Assembly (NCBI RefSeq): GCF_003952385.1
Contig: NZ_CP034444.1
Span: 2,356,001-2,420,000 of the forward strand
Source: Mesorhizobium sp. M1D.F.Ca.ET.043.01.1.1
GTDB lineage: Bacteria > Pseudomonadota > Alphaproteobacteria > Rhizobiales > Rhizobiaceae
Direction of reading: 5' to 3'
Length of the DNA: 64,000 nt
Shown here: positions 34,936-44,011 of the stretch, piece by piece
Position numbering within the stretch: the stretch's first letter is position 1
Layout of the letters: every line of letters begins with the position of its first letter
Position numbers and translations under genes: made by a program
The notes under the pieces: model-generated
What the model was told of the DNA's origin: nothing
Database searches by the model: none
Seen by the model: only the letters and a program-made list of their open reading frames with translations

Positions 34936-36462
34936 ATGTTGGGGACCATTCGTGAATTCTGGAACGATCAACGCGGCATAGCGATGATCCTCGTGGCCAT
35001 CATGCTGCCGGTGCTCGTCGGCTTTGCATTGGTGACTATCGACATGAGCCGGGCCACCGGACTGCACAACGACCTGCAGAAAGGTATCGACGCTCTGTCG
35101 CTTGCTGCAGCGGCCGAACTTGACGGCAGATCGGACAGCATCATCAGGGCCGATCGGGCTGTCACCAATCTCATCGCCAACAGGACGCTGTTTTCGACAT
35201 CAGGCGACCACCAACTCGCCCTCACCGATGTAACGGTAACTTACCTGACGGGAATACCGGCCAGCGACAACACGCGACTAAGCGCCGCCGGTGTCGATTC
35301 GAACGGCGTGAACTGGGCCAGCACGGATCCAAAGGCTGTGTCATTCGCGGAAGTGACGGTGAACCCTTCAGGCCTGGCTGATGGCGCGGGTGCCTTCGCG
35401 ACGATTTTTCCGGCCAATTTCCTGGGCGCCAGCGACACGATGGACATTGATCCGCAGGCGGTGGCCGGATTCACCCAGGATATCTGCGAGACCGTGCCGG
35501 TCTTCATGTGCAACCCGTTCGAGACGACGACGCCGGCGACCAGCAAGACGATCCAGCAAGCCTTCACGACAGGCGACACCTATAGTCGCGAGTTCCACAT
35601 CTTGCAGACCAGCAACGATCCAGGCCCTGGCAATTTCGGCCTGCTCGACAATAATTTGCAGTCGCTACGAGACGCCATCGCCATGGGTACGGCCGGCACC
35701 TGCTACAATCGAGATGCGCTCACCACGAAGACCGGCGTGACCTTGGGCCAGGTAAATACTGGGTTGAATACCCGGTTCGACATCTACAGCGCATCGCTCA
35801 ATAAGCAGAACAAGAACTGGGACTATCGCCCCGCGAGCAACGTCCGCAAGGGGCAGAAAAAGAATACCTGCAACAAGTACGATCCAGTGACGGACAATTC
35901 GGCGCTGCCTCTCCCTCCCGGAGTCTGGGATGCCGGCAACATTGCCTATTCGCAGAAGATTACCAGCACATCGACTTTTTATCAGCAGTATTGGAACATC
36001 AACCACAACGGCGCTTCCGTTCCGAACATCCCCAGCACCAGCTACCCGACCGGAGATACAACTCAACCCGCATCTCGATACGATACCTATCGCTATGAGA
36101 TCAACAACAGTAAAGTTGCCGACCAATCGAACAATCCGACCAATGAAGTCGGCACGCCGCAGTGCTTCAACAACGGTAAGTCGCCGTATCCGACGTCCGA
36201 CCCGGATCGCCGTTTGATAAATTTGGCTGTCGTCGATTGTCTTGCGAACGCCAACGGCATCCGTGGCCACACATCGATAAAGGCGGACGGATATGCAAGC
36301 ATCTTTCTGATCACCCCGATCCAGAAGGAAAACGCTAGTAGTAGCGATGAGGGCACGGGCGCCGAGAAGCCGATCAGCTTCGAGATCGTCGATGTCGACG
36401 GCCCGCTGGGAAACGGCTCGCTCGACAAAGCTCTCCGAAACGAAGCGCAGCTTTACCGGTGA
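34936..36462 (+). CDS. tadG: TadG-like pilus-associated protein
   Basis: 508 residues. The pseudopilin-like N-terminus (FWNDQRGIAMILVAIMLPVLVGFALVTIDMSRATGL) matches the Tad TadE/G-like segment. A large exported domain with paired Cys (CETVPVFMCN, GTCYNR, TCNKY, PQCFN) follows. The C-terminus overlaps the GTG of the next gene (GTGA). TadG proteins are membrane-anchored minor components; a von Willebrand A fold is not obvious here. Confidence 0.8.
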   Translation: MLGTIREFWNDQRGIAMILVAIMLPVLVGFALVTIDMSRATGLHNDLQKGIDALSLAAAAELDGRSDSIIRADRAVTNLIANRTLFSTSGDHQLALTDVTVTYLTGIPASDNTRLSAAGVDSNGVNWASTDPKAVSFAEVTVNPSGLADGAGAFATIFPANFLGASDTMDIDPQAVAGFTQDICETVPVFMCNPFETTTPATSKTIQQAFTTGDTYSREFHILQTSNDPGPGNFGLLDNNLQSLRDAIAMGTAGTCYNRDALTTKTGVTLGQVNTGLNTRFDIYSASLNKQNKNWDYRPASNVRKGQKKNTCNKYDPVTDNSALPLPPGVWDAGNIAYSQKITSTSTFYQQYWNINHNGASVPNIPSTSYPTGDTTQPASRYDTYRYEINNSKVADQSNNPTNEVGTPQCFNNGKSPYPTSDPDRRLINLAVVDCLANANGIRGHTSIKADGYASIFLITPIQKENASSSDEGTGAEKPISFEIVDVDGPLGNGSLDKALRNEAQLYR

Positions 36463-36965
36463 GCCTCGTGACCAAGATCAACCACTTCATTCAACGGTTC
36501 CGGTGCGACGAGGACGGCACAGCCCTGGTCGAAATGGCGATCGTCGCACCGTTCGTGCTTCTGCTGTCAGCCGGCGTATTCGAGTTCTCCAATATGTTGA
36601 ACACACGTCTGCTGCTTGAGGCCGGCGTCGAGGATGCGGCTCGCTATATGGCGCGCTGCAGCGGCGATTGGGACACTTGCAAGGGGCTGGCACAAAATCT
36701 TGCGGCTAACGGGGCGGTAGATGGCACCAGCGCCAGGGTGACCGGATGGCTTCCCGCGCAAGTCATAATCACCAAGACATCCACTGCGGCGGTCGATACG
36801 ACCACCACACCCCCTACCGAGATCTATCTCAGCAGCAAGAGCACCGTCGATGTGGTGACGGTCAGCACCGCATATAACTATCCTGACGTCGGTTTTTGGT
36901 CCTATCTTGGCTTTGGTGACCTCACTCTGAGCGTCGCCCATCAGGAGCGTGTCTTCGGATGGTGA
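36459..36965 (+). CDS. tadE: TadE-like pseudopilin
   Basis: 168 residues, GTG start at 36459 overlapping the tadG stop. The processing-type N-terminus RCDEDGTALVEMAIVAPFVLLLSAGVFEF has a Gly before the helix and Glu+5-type spacing. The remainder is a small exported domain with one Cys pair (RCSGDWDTC). It is a minor pilin expected to be cut by CpaA. Confidence 0.88.
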   Translation: MSLVTKINHFIQRFRCDEDGTALVEMAIVAPFVLLLSAGVFEFSNMLNTRLLLEAGVEDAARYMARCSGDWDTCKGLAQNLAANGAVDGTSARVTGWLPAQVIITKTSTAAVDTTTTPPTEIYLSSKSTVDVVTVSTAYNYPDVGFWSYLGFGDLTLSVAHQERVFGW

Positions 36966-37594
36966 CGCCGCGCAACTCGTTTTGGAGAAGCCAGTCCGGG
37001 GCGGCGATGATCGAAGCGGCTATCGCAATGCCGTTGCTGTTGACCCTGCTGCTTGGCTTCGTCGACTTTGGCTACGCTTTCTATCAATGGAACGCGGCGA
37101 ACAAAGCGGTGCAGGCCGGTGCCAGGCTGGCGCAAATTTCCGCTCCCGTTCCTAGCGGCCTCTCACTCGAGACCTTGACGCAAAGCGATACAACCAAAGT
37201 CGGCACTGCGGTTGCGCTAAACACGTATAATTACATCTGCACCGCCAATACTGCCGGGGTTGCTTCTTGCACCTGCGGAACAGGTGCAACATGCAAAAAC
37301 CTCAACGTGAGCCAGGCCGCCTTCGACCTGATCTTCAGCGGCAGCACCACCCGTGCTGGTATGCAGACTTTCCTGCCAATGCTGAAGAAGTCCGAGGTTC
37401 AGATTCAGTATCAGGCTTCCGGGCTGGGCTATTGGACACGCCCAGGCGGTCCGGTGCCGACCATCACCGTCAGCATCGTCAACCATCAATTCCAGTTCTT
37501 CTTCCTGGGCGGTCTGCTCGGGTTCGGCAATATGTCCATGCCTTCCATGCTGAGTACAGTAACGGGTGAAGATTTAAAGAGTACATGGCCATGA
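36959..37594 (+). CDS. TadE/TadF-like pseudopilin
   Basis: 211 residues, overlapping tadE by 7 bases. The N-terminus SFWRSQSGAAMIEAAIAMPLLLTLLLGFVDF has the same Gly-(4)-Glu helix plan as TadE. The exported part has a Cys-rich segment (YICTANTAGVASCTCGTGATC). It may be called TadF by position. It overlaps cpaE by 10 bases, keeping the operon tight. Confidence 0.85.
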   Translation: MVTPRNSFWRSQSGAAMIEAAIAMPLLLTLLLGFVDFGYAFYQWNAANKAVQAGARLAQISAPVPSGLSLETLTQSDTTKVGTAVALNTYNYICTANTAGVASCTCGTGATCKNLNVSQAAFDLIFSGSTTRAGMQTFLPMLKKSEVQIQYQASGLGYWTRPGGPVPTITVSIVNHQFQFFFLGGLLGFGNMSMPSMLSTVTGEDLKSTWP

Positions 37595-38754
37595 ACGCCA
37601 TCGACACCAGAGTTCTCCCAACCAAACGCAAGCAGGTCGCGCTGTTTTCGTCCGATCCGAATTTCCGGCACGACGTGACCACCCGGCTCGACGCGCTGGC
37701 GATCTACGATGTCAGGGTTTCGGAGGCGGTCGAGTTCCTGAAAGGGCCGCCAGTAGACACACGACCCGGCATCATCATCCTCGATCTCGCCGATGGCGAG
37801 TTGCTCGGCAATGCGGGCATCGTCGAGGCGCGCTCGGCCTGGGCTTCTGTGCCGCTGATCGCGGTCTCGGGCGAACTGACGTCTGAAAAGACGCGCGTGC
37901 TGGTGCGCATGAACGCGTCGGACTGGCTGCACAAGCCGCTCGATGCCAAGGAGCTGCTCAACGCCGTCACCTTCCACGACACCGGCAATCAGGGAACGAA
38001 AAGCCGCATCGTCACCTTCATTGCCGCCAGCGGCGGCGCCGGCGCGACCACGCTGGCGATCTCGGCGGCGGAGCACCTCGCCTCGAAATCGGCCGAGCGG
38101 GCGGCCTCGACCTGCCTCGTCGACCTCGACTTCCAGAGCGCCAATTGCGGCGCCTATCTCAACCAGTTCAACCAGTTCGACCTGGCCGGCATCATCGGCC
38201 AGCCGGAGCGGCTCGATGTCGAGATGATGGACGTCATCAAGCTGTCGCGGCCGTCCGGCCTCACGCTCTACTCCTTCGAGCGGCCGCAATTGCCGTTCGA
38301 GCCGCATGGCGCCGATTTCGTCTTCCGCCTGCTCGACCTCGTCGCCTACCGCTTCGACGACATCGTCATCGACCTGCCCAACATCGAGACGCCGTGGCAC
38401 GAGTCGGTGCTGCGCACGAGCGACGAGATCTTCATCGTCTTCGAGCTCAACGTCGCCTCGCTTCGGCAAGGCAAGCGGCTCTACAAGAAGATCCGCGAAC
38501 TGCGCGGCAACGGCGTCTCGATCACGCTGGTCGCCAACAAGCACAAGCGCAAATGGTTCGGCAACCACTTCTCGCGCAGCGAGCTGGAGAAGATCTTCAA
38601 GGCGCCGCACATCAAGTCGCTGGCGCTCGACAACGCGCTGCTGGCCGACGCGCTGAACCGCGCTATACTGCCTTCCGAGGTGGATGGGCGGGCCCGCTTC
38701 AACAAGGACCTGAAGCGCATGTTCAAGGAGCGGCTGGACAGTGCCCAGCGCTAG
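37585..38754 (+). CDS. cpaE: Pilus localisation ATPase CpaE (TadZ)
   Basis: 389 residues. The N-terminal receiver-like domain (about residues 15-135; VALFSSDPNF, GIIILDLADGELLG) probably lacks full phosphorylation chemistry. A MinD/ParA-type ATPase follows, with deviant Walker A FIAASGGAGATTLAIS and CLVDLDFQSANCG. CpaE positions the Tad machine at a cell pole. It is the last gene of the plus-strand Tad arm, and a family A repeat begins right at its stop. Confidence 0.92.
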   Translation: MAMNAIDTRVLPTKRKQVALFSSDPNFRHDVTTRLDALAIYDVRVSEAVEFLKGPPVDTRPGIIILDLADGELLGNAGIVEARSAWASVPLIAVSGELTSEKTRVLVRMNASDWLHKPLDAKELLNAVTFHDTGNQGTKSRIVTFIAASGGAGATTLAISAAEHLASKSAERAASTCLVDLDFQSANCGAYLNQFNQFDLAGIIGQPERLDVEMMDVIKLSRPSGLTLYSFERPQLPFEPHGADFVFRLLDLVAYRFDDIVIDLPNIETPWHESVLRTSDEIFIVFELNVASLRQGKRLYKKIRELRGNGVSITLVANKHKRKWFGNHFSRSELEKIFKAPHIKSLALDNALLADALNRAILPSEVDGRARFNKDLKRMFKERLDSAQR

Positions 38755-38833
38755 AGCAATTCCCGGAAAAGTGCGCAGTGGTTGGGCTCGGCGACTTCGC
38801 CGTAGCCTTCCGTCCGGAATTGCGGCAAAGCAA
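38752..38833. repeat. Family A palindromic element carrying an insert
   Basis: Arms AGCAATTCCCGGAAAAGTGCG (from 38756) and CCTTCCGTCCGGAATTG (to about 38822) are separated by an extra GGCTCGGCGACTTCGCCGTAG-like palindrome not seen in other copies. It fills the space between cpaE and the L,D-transpeptidase gene and ends immediately before its ATG. Confidence 0.7.
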
Positions 38834-39397
38834 ATGCGCCGCACCGCCACGCACCTTGCGGCCGCTTGCCTGATCGGCATTGCGTCGATGTCGGCCTGCG
38901 GTTTCGCGCAAGCCGGATCGGGGCTGCCGCCGCTTCCCGCCATGGGCCCCAGCCTGCGCAAGACGGTCGCCTTCCGGACCGACGAGCAGCCGGGAACGAT
39001 CATCATCCGCAGACAAGAGAAGGCGCTCTACCTGGTCACCAACAAGGCCCAGGCGCTGCGCTACCAGATCAGCGTCGGCCGCGACGGCTTCGGCTGGACC
39101 GGCACGGTCAGGATAGCGGCAAAGTCCGAATGGCCGGAATGGCGACCGCCCAGGGAGATGCGCGCCCGCCAGCCGGAACTGCCGGCGATGGTGCCCGCCG
39201 GCCCCTACAATCCGCTCGGCGCCAGGGCGCTCTATCTCGCGCGCGACGGCCGCGACACGCTCTATCGCATCCATGGCACCAACGATCCCAAGGGCGTCGG
39301 CTTCGACGGCACGTCCGGATGCTTCAGACTGACGAATACCGATGTGATCGATCTCTTCAAGCGCGTCGCGGTGGGCGCAAAGGTGGTGGTTGAATGA
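38834..39397 (+). CDS. L,D-transpeptidase (YkuD domain)
   Basis: 187 residues from ATG 38834. The upstream frame reads through a palindromic repeat and is rejected. A signal peptide (about residues 1-26) is followed by a YkuD domain with the catalytic block IHGTNDPKGVGFDGTSGCFRLTN holding the essential His, Ser-Gly and Cys. These enzymes form 3-3 peptidoglycan crosslinks or attach envelope proteins in the periplasm. The stop overlaps the next gene by ATGA. Confidence 0.88.
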   Translation: MRRTATHLAAACLIGIASMSACGFAQAGSGLPPLPAMGPSLRKTVAFRTDEQPGTIIIRRQEKALYLVTNKAQALRYQISVGRDGFGWTGTVRIAAKSEWPEWRPPREMRARQPELPAMVPAGPYNPLGARALYLARDGRDTLYRIHGTNDPKGVGFDGTSGCFRLTNTDVIDLFKRVAVGAKVVVE

Positions 39398-39954
39398 CGA
39401 TGATCAGCGAGCCGGAAATTCCGGCAATCGAACTCGGCGAACGGGAAAAAGCCCCTGGCAGGCCAAACCGGGCGATGACCATCGGCGTCGTCGCCGCCGG
39501 CGCGGCGCTCGTCACCTTCGTCAACGTCACCGCCGCAATCTATCTCTATCGCGGCGTCAACGACCTTCGGGCATTGGAGGCGCGGCTGGACCAGCTCGGC
39601 CAGTTCGAGCAGCGGATCGGCGCCCGCATCGATACCGTCAACAATGGCTTCCAGAGCCGGTTCGAGACGCTGGACCGGCAGTTGCAGGCGAGCTTCGGCC
39701 GGATCAACGGCAATGTCGCCCGGCTGGAGCAGGGACAGCCTGCAGCTGCCGACACCGAGACGCCGCGCGCGCCGGAGCCCGGTTTCGCCGGCACGACCGT
39801 GGCGGAGGCGTCGGCAGTAGAAATCCCTGCAGAGCCGGACTCCGTCGACGCCTCGCCGACGTTCAAGCGGAAGGCCGCGCCGCCCGGACCCAATCCGTCC
39901 TATCAGCGCATCCAGCAGGCCGACGGCAAGGTCTACTACAAGAAGATCAACTGA
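39394..39954 (+). CDS. Membrane-anchored coiled-coil protein, hypothetical
   Basis: 186 residues, ATGA-coupled to the L,D-transpeptidase gene. One membrane helix (about residues 28-50, IGVVAAGAALVTFVNVTAAIYL) is followed by a coiled coil of about 70 residues (LEARLDQLGQFEQRIGARID) and a Pro/Ala-rich tail ending VYYKKIN. Topology suggests a periplasmic stalk, perhaps partnering the transpeptidase. No family recognised. Confidence 0.65.
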   Translation: MTMISEPEIPAIELGEREKAPGRPNRAMTIGVVAAGAALVTFVNVTAAIYLYRGVNDLRALEARLDQLGQFEQRIGARIDTVNNGFQSRFETLDRQLQASFGRINGNVARLEQGQPAAADTETPRAPEPGFAGTTVAEASAVEIPAEPDSVDASPTFKRKAAPPGPNPSYQRIQQADGKVYYKKIN

Positions 39955-39984
39955 CGCGGCGCCGCGCAATAATTGAAGGTGCGC

Positions 39985-40062
39985 GGTTCTGGGACAACGA
40001 CATGCATCAAAACCAGGGCTTGAAGCGCGTCGCCCGAATCCGCTTCGTCGCGACGCGTTTTT
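39985..40062. repeat. Mosaic palindromic element, family B (reverse orientation)
   Basis: Contains ACGACATGCATC then AGCGCGTCGC and GTCGCGACGCG arms, that is, the family B element of 5736-5833 read on the other strand. It lies between two convergent genes and its final bases abut the stop of the minus-strand membrane-protein gene. Confidence 0.7.
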
Positions 40063-40597
40063 ATAGGTCGCGCTGCAGCGCCAGGATGCGGCCGGCGCGG
40101 GCGTCGGCGCGTTGCCTCGCCTCGCGCAGGAAGGCGACATGGCAATAGACGCAGGCGGCAAGGCCGAGGCACAGCACCAGGCTGTTCTTCAGGCTGAAGT
40201 CGATCATCAGCGAGAATTGAAAGCCCCGCTCCGCGGTGAACGACGCGATCGTGCTCGCCGTCTCCGAATGGCTGCCGGCCGCGATCATCAGACCGGCAAA
40301 CAGCAGGGCGACATGGTTGGCGAGGAAAAAGCCGGCGGATCTTTTGGCCTGGCAGGCCATCCAGCAGGCAGCCGATGCGACGAGGATGATAGCTGTGTCG
40401 AGCGCGATCGACCCGCCCAGATAGAAATTCACCTGTTGCCAGAACATCGTCGAATAAGGGCGCAGTTCGAGCCAGGCTTGCCACATGGCGGGGCTCGCCG
40501 GATAGAATCCGAGCAGGAACGTCGCAATGCGTTCCGCCGCCAGCAGGAACAGCATGAGGGCCGGAAAGGCAAACATCAGTATCGGCTTGCGCGTCAT
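40061..40597 (-). CDS. Four-helix integral membrane protein, hypothetical
   Basis: 178 residues with about four hydrophobic segments (PILMFAFPALMLFLLAAERI; ALDTAIILVASAACWMAC; FFLANHVALLFAGLMIAAG; SLVLCLGLAACVYCHVAFL) and a basic C-terminus. An AGGGGATGACATG-type start context supports ATG 40597. I do not recognise the family, and it stands alone between repeats. Confidence 0.6.
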   Translation of the reverse strand: MTRKPILMFAFPALMLFLLAAERIATFLLGFYPASPAMWQAWLELRPYSTMFWQQVNFYLGGSIALDTAIILVASAACWMACQAKRSAGFFLANHVALLFAGLMIAAGSHSETASTIASFTAERGFQFSLMIDFSLKNSLVLCLGLAACVYCHVAFLREARQRADARAGRILALQRDL

Positions 40598-40689
40598 GTC
40601 ATCCCCTCGACATCCGATGCTCGACTGTAAGCCGCATTGGTTGCGCGAGACTTAACGCAACGCCTTGCTTTTCAAGCAATGTCGCCCGC

Positions 40690-40793
40690 CAAAGCGCGCC
40701 GGGCTGGATCCAGTCGTCGCGCTTTACGTTTTGTTTGCTGCATGTCGTTGCCCCGGAACCGCTGCACACTTCTGGGCGACATATGTATGATCC
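40690..40793. repeat. Mosaic palindromic element, family B (diverged)
   Basis: AGCGCG...GTCGTCGCGCT followed by TGCATGTCGTTGCCCCGGAACCGCTGCACACTTCTGGGCGACATATG-like structure (not quoted in full). It keeps the B-type CATGTCG/CGACATA arms but has more mismatches than the copies at 5736 and 39985. Confidence 0.55.
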
Positions 40794-40814
40794 GGTGAAA
40801 CGACGAGGCGCGCT

Positions 40815-41519
40815 TTGGGCGAGGTGAATTCGACCGGCCGGCTTGCCACGACGCTCGGCGGCCTCGGGCTGGTCGCCGGCGCGCTGCTGATTGCCGCGTC
40901 CGGCCGCTGGCTGCCCGACGAACTCCCCTCGTATCCGCCGGCGCGGGAGGCGGCCGAAGCACCGCCCGCCCCTCGCATCGCCGTTCATGACGCGCGGCCG
41001 GGCCAGGCGGCGCGCAGGATCGCCGAGGACCTCATCGCGCCGCCGCCGCTCGACGCGGCGGGGGTCCAGCGCATCGAGCCCCGGCCTCCGCTCGGCGACC
41101 TCGGTCTCGCCTCGCCGCCGAAGACGCCGATGCCGCAGGACTGGCGCGAGACGCTGCTTTATCGCCCGGTCGCCACCTCGTCGGCGATCTTCGAAGCCAT
41201 GGGCCGCCGGGTCGTCATCAGCGGGACCATCGATATCGATCCCGACAAGACCTGCTCGTTCGGCGATGCCGTCTGGCCCTGCGGGCAGCGCGCCCGCGCC
41301 GCCTTCAACGCCTGGCTGCGCGGGCGGGCGCTGAAATGCGTCCTGCCGCCCGATGTCGACCGCTTCGCCGTCGCCGCGCCCTGCATGCTCGGCAGGCAGG
41401 ATGTCGGCGCCTGGCTGGTCGCCAACGGCTGGGCCATGGCTTCACCATCGGGCATCTACGGCAAGGCCGAGTCTGTCGCCAAGGGTGCCGAGATGGGCAT
41501 TTTCGGCCCAGCGCAATAG
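40815..41519 (+). CDS. Membrane-anchored protein with SNase-like C-terminal domain
   Basis: 234 residues from TTG 40815; GTG 40824 is an alternative, with GGGCGAG before it. An N-terminal hydrophobic stretch (TTLGGLGLVAGALLIAASG) and a Pro/Ala linker lead to a C-terminal segment resembling rhizobial thermonuclease-like proteins: RRVVISGTIDIDPDKTCSFGD, QRARAAFNAWLRGRALKCVLP and DVGAWLVANGWAM. The catalytic Arg/Glu pattern of true staphylococcal nucleases is not clear, so activity is doubtful. Confidence 0.55.
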   Translation: MGEVNSTGRLATTLGGLGLVAGALLIAASGRWLPDELPSYPPAREAAEAPPAPRIAVHDARPGQAARRIAEDLIAPPPLDAAGVQRIEPRPPLGDLGLASPPKTPMPQDWRETLLYRPVATSSAIFEAMGRRVVISGTIDIDPDKTCSFGDAVWPCGQRARAAFNAWLRGRALKCVLPPDVDRFAVAAPCMLGRQDVGAWLVANGWAMASPSGIYGKAESVAKGAEMGIFGPAQ

Positions 41520-41521
41520 GC

Positions 41522-41590
41522 ATCCGGAAAAAGCCGGTTACGGCTTTCCGTCCGGGAATTGCGTAAAAACGGAATGGTTTGAAACGCTCG
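41522..41590. repeat. Family A palindromic element (diverged copy)
   Basis: ATCCGGAAAAAGCCGG...CTTTCCGTCCGGGAATTGCG with an adjacent TTTGAAACGCTCGGCG hairpin remnant: the A element in reverse order, partly decayed. It lies directly after the SNase-like gene. Confidence 0.55.
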
Positions 41591-41782
41591 GCGATCGTAC
41601 CAAACGCCGACCTGTTTCAGCGACCGAATCAGGCGATCGAAGCCAGAACCAGGCCGCGGCCGCCAGCGAGCGCAGCCTGCCCACGGAGAAAGATGCCGAT
41701 TTCCTTCAAATTGTAGGCCTCGCTGAAACGGAAATCGTAACACACCGCCTTTAAGCCAATGTGTCCAACGGGAGATTGGCCA

Positions 41783-42529
41783 GTGAGCAAAAAAACGCAG
41801 ACCGCGCCGGCAGGAGCCTGGAAGCAGGTCGTCTTGCTGTCCCTGCTGGGCACTGCCGGGTGCGTAGGCCTGTCGCTCGGCCTGAACTATCTGCTCCTGC
41901 TCAGCGACGTGCTGACGCCGTTCGGCCGCAGCGTCGTCACGGCCACCCTTCTGCCCATCATCATCGGTTTGCCGCTTTTTGCCCTGCTCGGCTGGAGACA
42001 GGTCGAGATCCGCCGCTACCGGCAGGAACTCACCCGGTCCGGCACCTACGATCCCCTGACCGGCTGCCTCAACGGGGCGGTGTTCACGTCGATGGTCGAC
42101 AGGCGGGCGGCACGGCCTTCCGGCCCGCGTTCAGGCGCCTTCCTCGTCATCCACCCGGAACATCTTGCATCGATCAACCTGCGCTTCGGCCTCGGCTGGG
42201 GCGACGAGGCCCTGCGTCTCATCGCCTCGGCTATCCGATCCTCGGTGCGCAAGGACGATCTGATCGGCCGGCTCGGAAACTCGATGTTCGGCGTTTTCCT
42301 GCCCGGCGCGACGAAGCAGGACGCCAAGGAGATCGGCGAACGCGTTCGAGAAGCAGTCGGACAGATCTATTTCGCGCCGAAAGGCGACAAGGACGTGCTT
42401 ACCATCCGCGTCGGCGGCGTTGTCTTCGAGCACGAACTGGCGTTCGAGGACATGTTCCGGTCGGCGGAGGAACTTCTGCTGGACGCCCAGGACGAAGCCG
42501 ACCTGGCGTTGTCGCATATCAGCAACTGA
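41783..42529 (+). CDS. Membrane-anchored degenerate GGDEF-domain protein
   Basis: 248 residues from GTG 41783 with GGGAG upstream; ATG 41759 is an alternative. Two membrane helices (about residues 15-70) precede a GGDEF-type domain that starts YDPLTGCLNGAVF and keeps the structural INLRFGLGWGDEALRLIA motif. The signature GG(D/E)EF is replaced by LGNSMF, so diguanylate cyclase activity is probably lost. It could act as a sensor or binding protein. There is no EAL domain, so it is not a LapD equivalent by architecture. Confidence 0.75.
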   Translation: MSKKTQTAPAGAWKQVVLLSLLGTAGCVGLSLGLNYLLLLSDVLTPFGRSVVTATLLPIIIGLPLFALLGWRQVEIRRYRQELTRSGTYDPLTGCLNGAVFTSMVDRRAARPSGPRSGAFLVIHPEHLASINLRFGLGWGDEALRLIASAIRSSVRKDDLIGRLGNSMFGVFLPGATKQDAKEIGERVREAVGQIYFAPKGDKDVLTIRVGGVVFEHELAFEDMFRSAEELLLDAQDEADLALSHISN

Positions 42530-42553
42530 ACCCGCGGGCGGACCCCAACGACC

Positions 42554-44011
42554 TCAGATGCCGCCCATGCAGAGATATTTCATCTCAAGATAGTCCTCGA
42601 GACCGTGGCGGGAACCCTCCCGCCCAATGCCCGACTGCTTGATCCCGCCGAAAGGCGCTGCTTCCGAGGACATGCGTCCGGTGTTGATGCCGACCATGCC
42701 GTATTCCAAGGCCTCCGCTACACGCCAGACGCGCTTCAGGTTGGAGGCATAGAAATAGGCGGCAAGGCCGTAGATCGTGTCGTTGGCCTCACGCACGACC
42801 TGATCCGCATCCTCGAAGCGGATGACCGGAGCCAACGGCCCGAATGTCTCCTCCTGCGCCACCGTCATGGCGCTGGAGATATCGGTAAGGACCGTCGGCT
42901 GAAAAAACGTGCCGTCCGCGCCGATCCTGCCTCCGCCGCAGCGGATCGCGCCGCCCTTTGCCACCGCGTCGGCGATGTGGGATTCTATCTTGGCCAGTGC
43001 ATGCCTGTCGATCAGCGGGCCGATCGCGACGCCGGGATCGAAACCGTCGCCGACCTGAAGCTCGCGAACGCGTTCGACGAATTTCTTAACGAACTCGTCG
43101 TGAACGCCCGATTGGACGTAGAGGCGGTTGGCCGAAACGCAGGTCTGGCCGGCATTGCGGAACTTCGCCTGGATCGCCCCGTCGACGGCGGCATCGATGT
43201 CGGCGTCGTCAAAGACGATGAATGGCGCGTTGCCGCCAAGCTCGAGGCTGACCTTCTTGATCTGGTCCGAACACTGGCGCATGAGCAGGCGCCCGACCTC
43301 GGTCGATCCGGTAAAGCTGATCTTGCGCACTTTGGGATTGTGGCAGAGCTCACGCCCCACCGCGGCGCCTTCGGAGGCGTAGACGAGGTTCACGACACCG
43401 TCGGGAAAACCGGCCTCGGCGGCGAGCGCGAACATGGCGCCCGCGACAAGCGGCGTCTGCTCGGCGGGTTTCAGCACGATGGCGCAGCCCGCGGCCAGCG
43501 CCGGCGAGATCTTGCGCGCCACCATCGATGCGGGGAAATTCCACGGTGTGATGGTGCCGACGACGCCGATCGGCTGCTTGATCACCAGCATGCGCCGGTC
43601 GGTCGACGGCGCCGAGATCGTCTCGCCATAGATACGATTGGCCTCCTCGGCGTACCATTGCAGATAAGCGGCGGCATGGGAGACCTCGGACTTGGCCTCG
43701 GCGAGCGGCTTGCCCATCTCCGCGGTGAGGATCGCGGCCAGGTCGTCAGTGTGGTCGACGATGAGCTGATGCCATTGCCACAGCATCTCGCTGCGCTCCC
43801 GGGCGGTCAGCGCGGCCCATTCGGCCTGGGCGACATAGGCCTTATCGATCGCCGCGCGCGTCTCCTCGACGCCCATGTCGGGAAGTTCCGCCAAGAGTTC
43901 GCCGGTCGATGGATTGAAGACCTGGAACGTGCGCCCGCCGGCCGGCGCGCCAAGCATCGACACGCGATCGATCGCGCCAAACAGGCCGGGGAATTTCAGA
44001 TGGCGGATCAT
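42554..44011 (-). CDS. gabD: NAD(P)-dependent succinate-semialdehyde dehydrogenase family protein
   Basis: 485 residues from ATG 44011. An aldehyde dehydrogenase with cofactor segment ITPWNFPASMVARKISPALAAG, catalytic Glu in KVSLELGGNAPFIVFDD and catalytic Cys in FRNAGQTCVSANR. The C-terminal KQSGIGREGSRHGLEDYLEMKY is typical of the GabD/SSADH branch. It oxidises succinate semialdehyde or a related omega-semialdehyde. It lies downstream of the RidA/MFS/SDR genes on the same strand, so it may finish that pathway; the true substrate could differ from succinate semialdehyde. Confidence 0.82.
   Translation of the reverse strand: MIRHLKFPGLFGAIDRVSMLGAPAGGRTFQVFNPSTGELLAELPDMGVEETRAAIDKAYVAQAEWAALTARERSEMLWQWHQLIVDHTDDLAAILTAEMGKPLAEAKSEVSHAAAYLQWYAEEANRIYGETISAPSTDRRMLVIKQPIGVVGTITPWNFPASMVARKISPALAAGCAIVLKPAEQTPLVAGAMFALAAEAGFPDGVVNLVYASEGAAVGRELCHNPKVRKISFTGSTEVGRLLMRQCSDQIKKVSLELGGNAPFIVFDDADIDAAVDGAIQAKFRNAGQTCVSANRLYVQSGVHDEFVKKFVERVRELQVGDGFDPGVAIGPLIDRHALAKIESHIADAVAKGGAIRCGGGRIGADGTFFQPTVLTDISSAMTVAQEETFGPLAPVIRFEDADQVVREANDTIYGLAAYFYASNLKRVWRVAEALEYGMVGINTGRMSSEAAPFGGIKQSGIGREGSRHGLEDYLEMKYLCMGGI

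Noticed and set aside
38741..38833. Upstream extension of the L,D-transpeptidase
   Set aside because: The sequence is the family A repeat; a proper signal peptide begins at ATG 38834.
41783..42529. LapD-like c-di-GMP receptor for the adhesin system
   Set aside because: It has no HAMP, no periplasmic PAS domain and no EAL domain; only a degenerate GGDEF.
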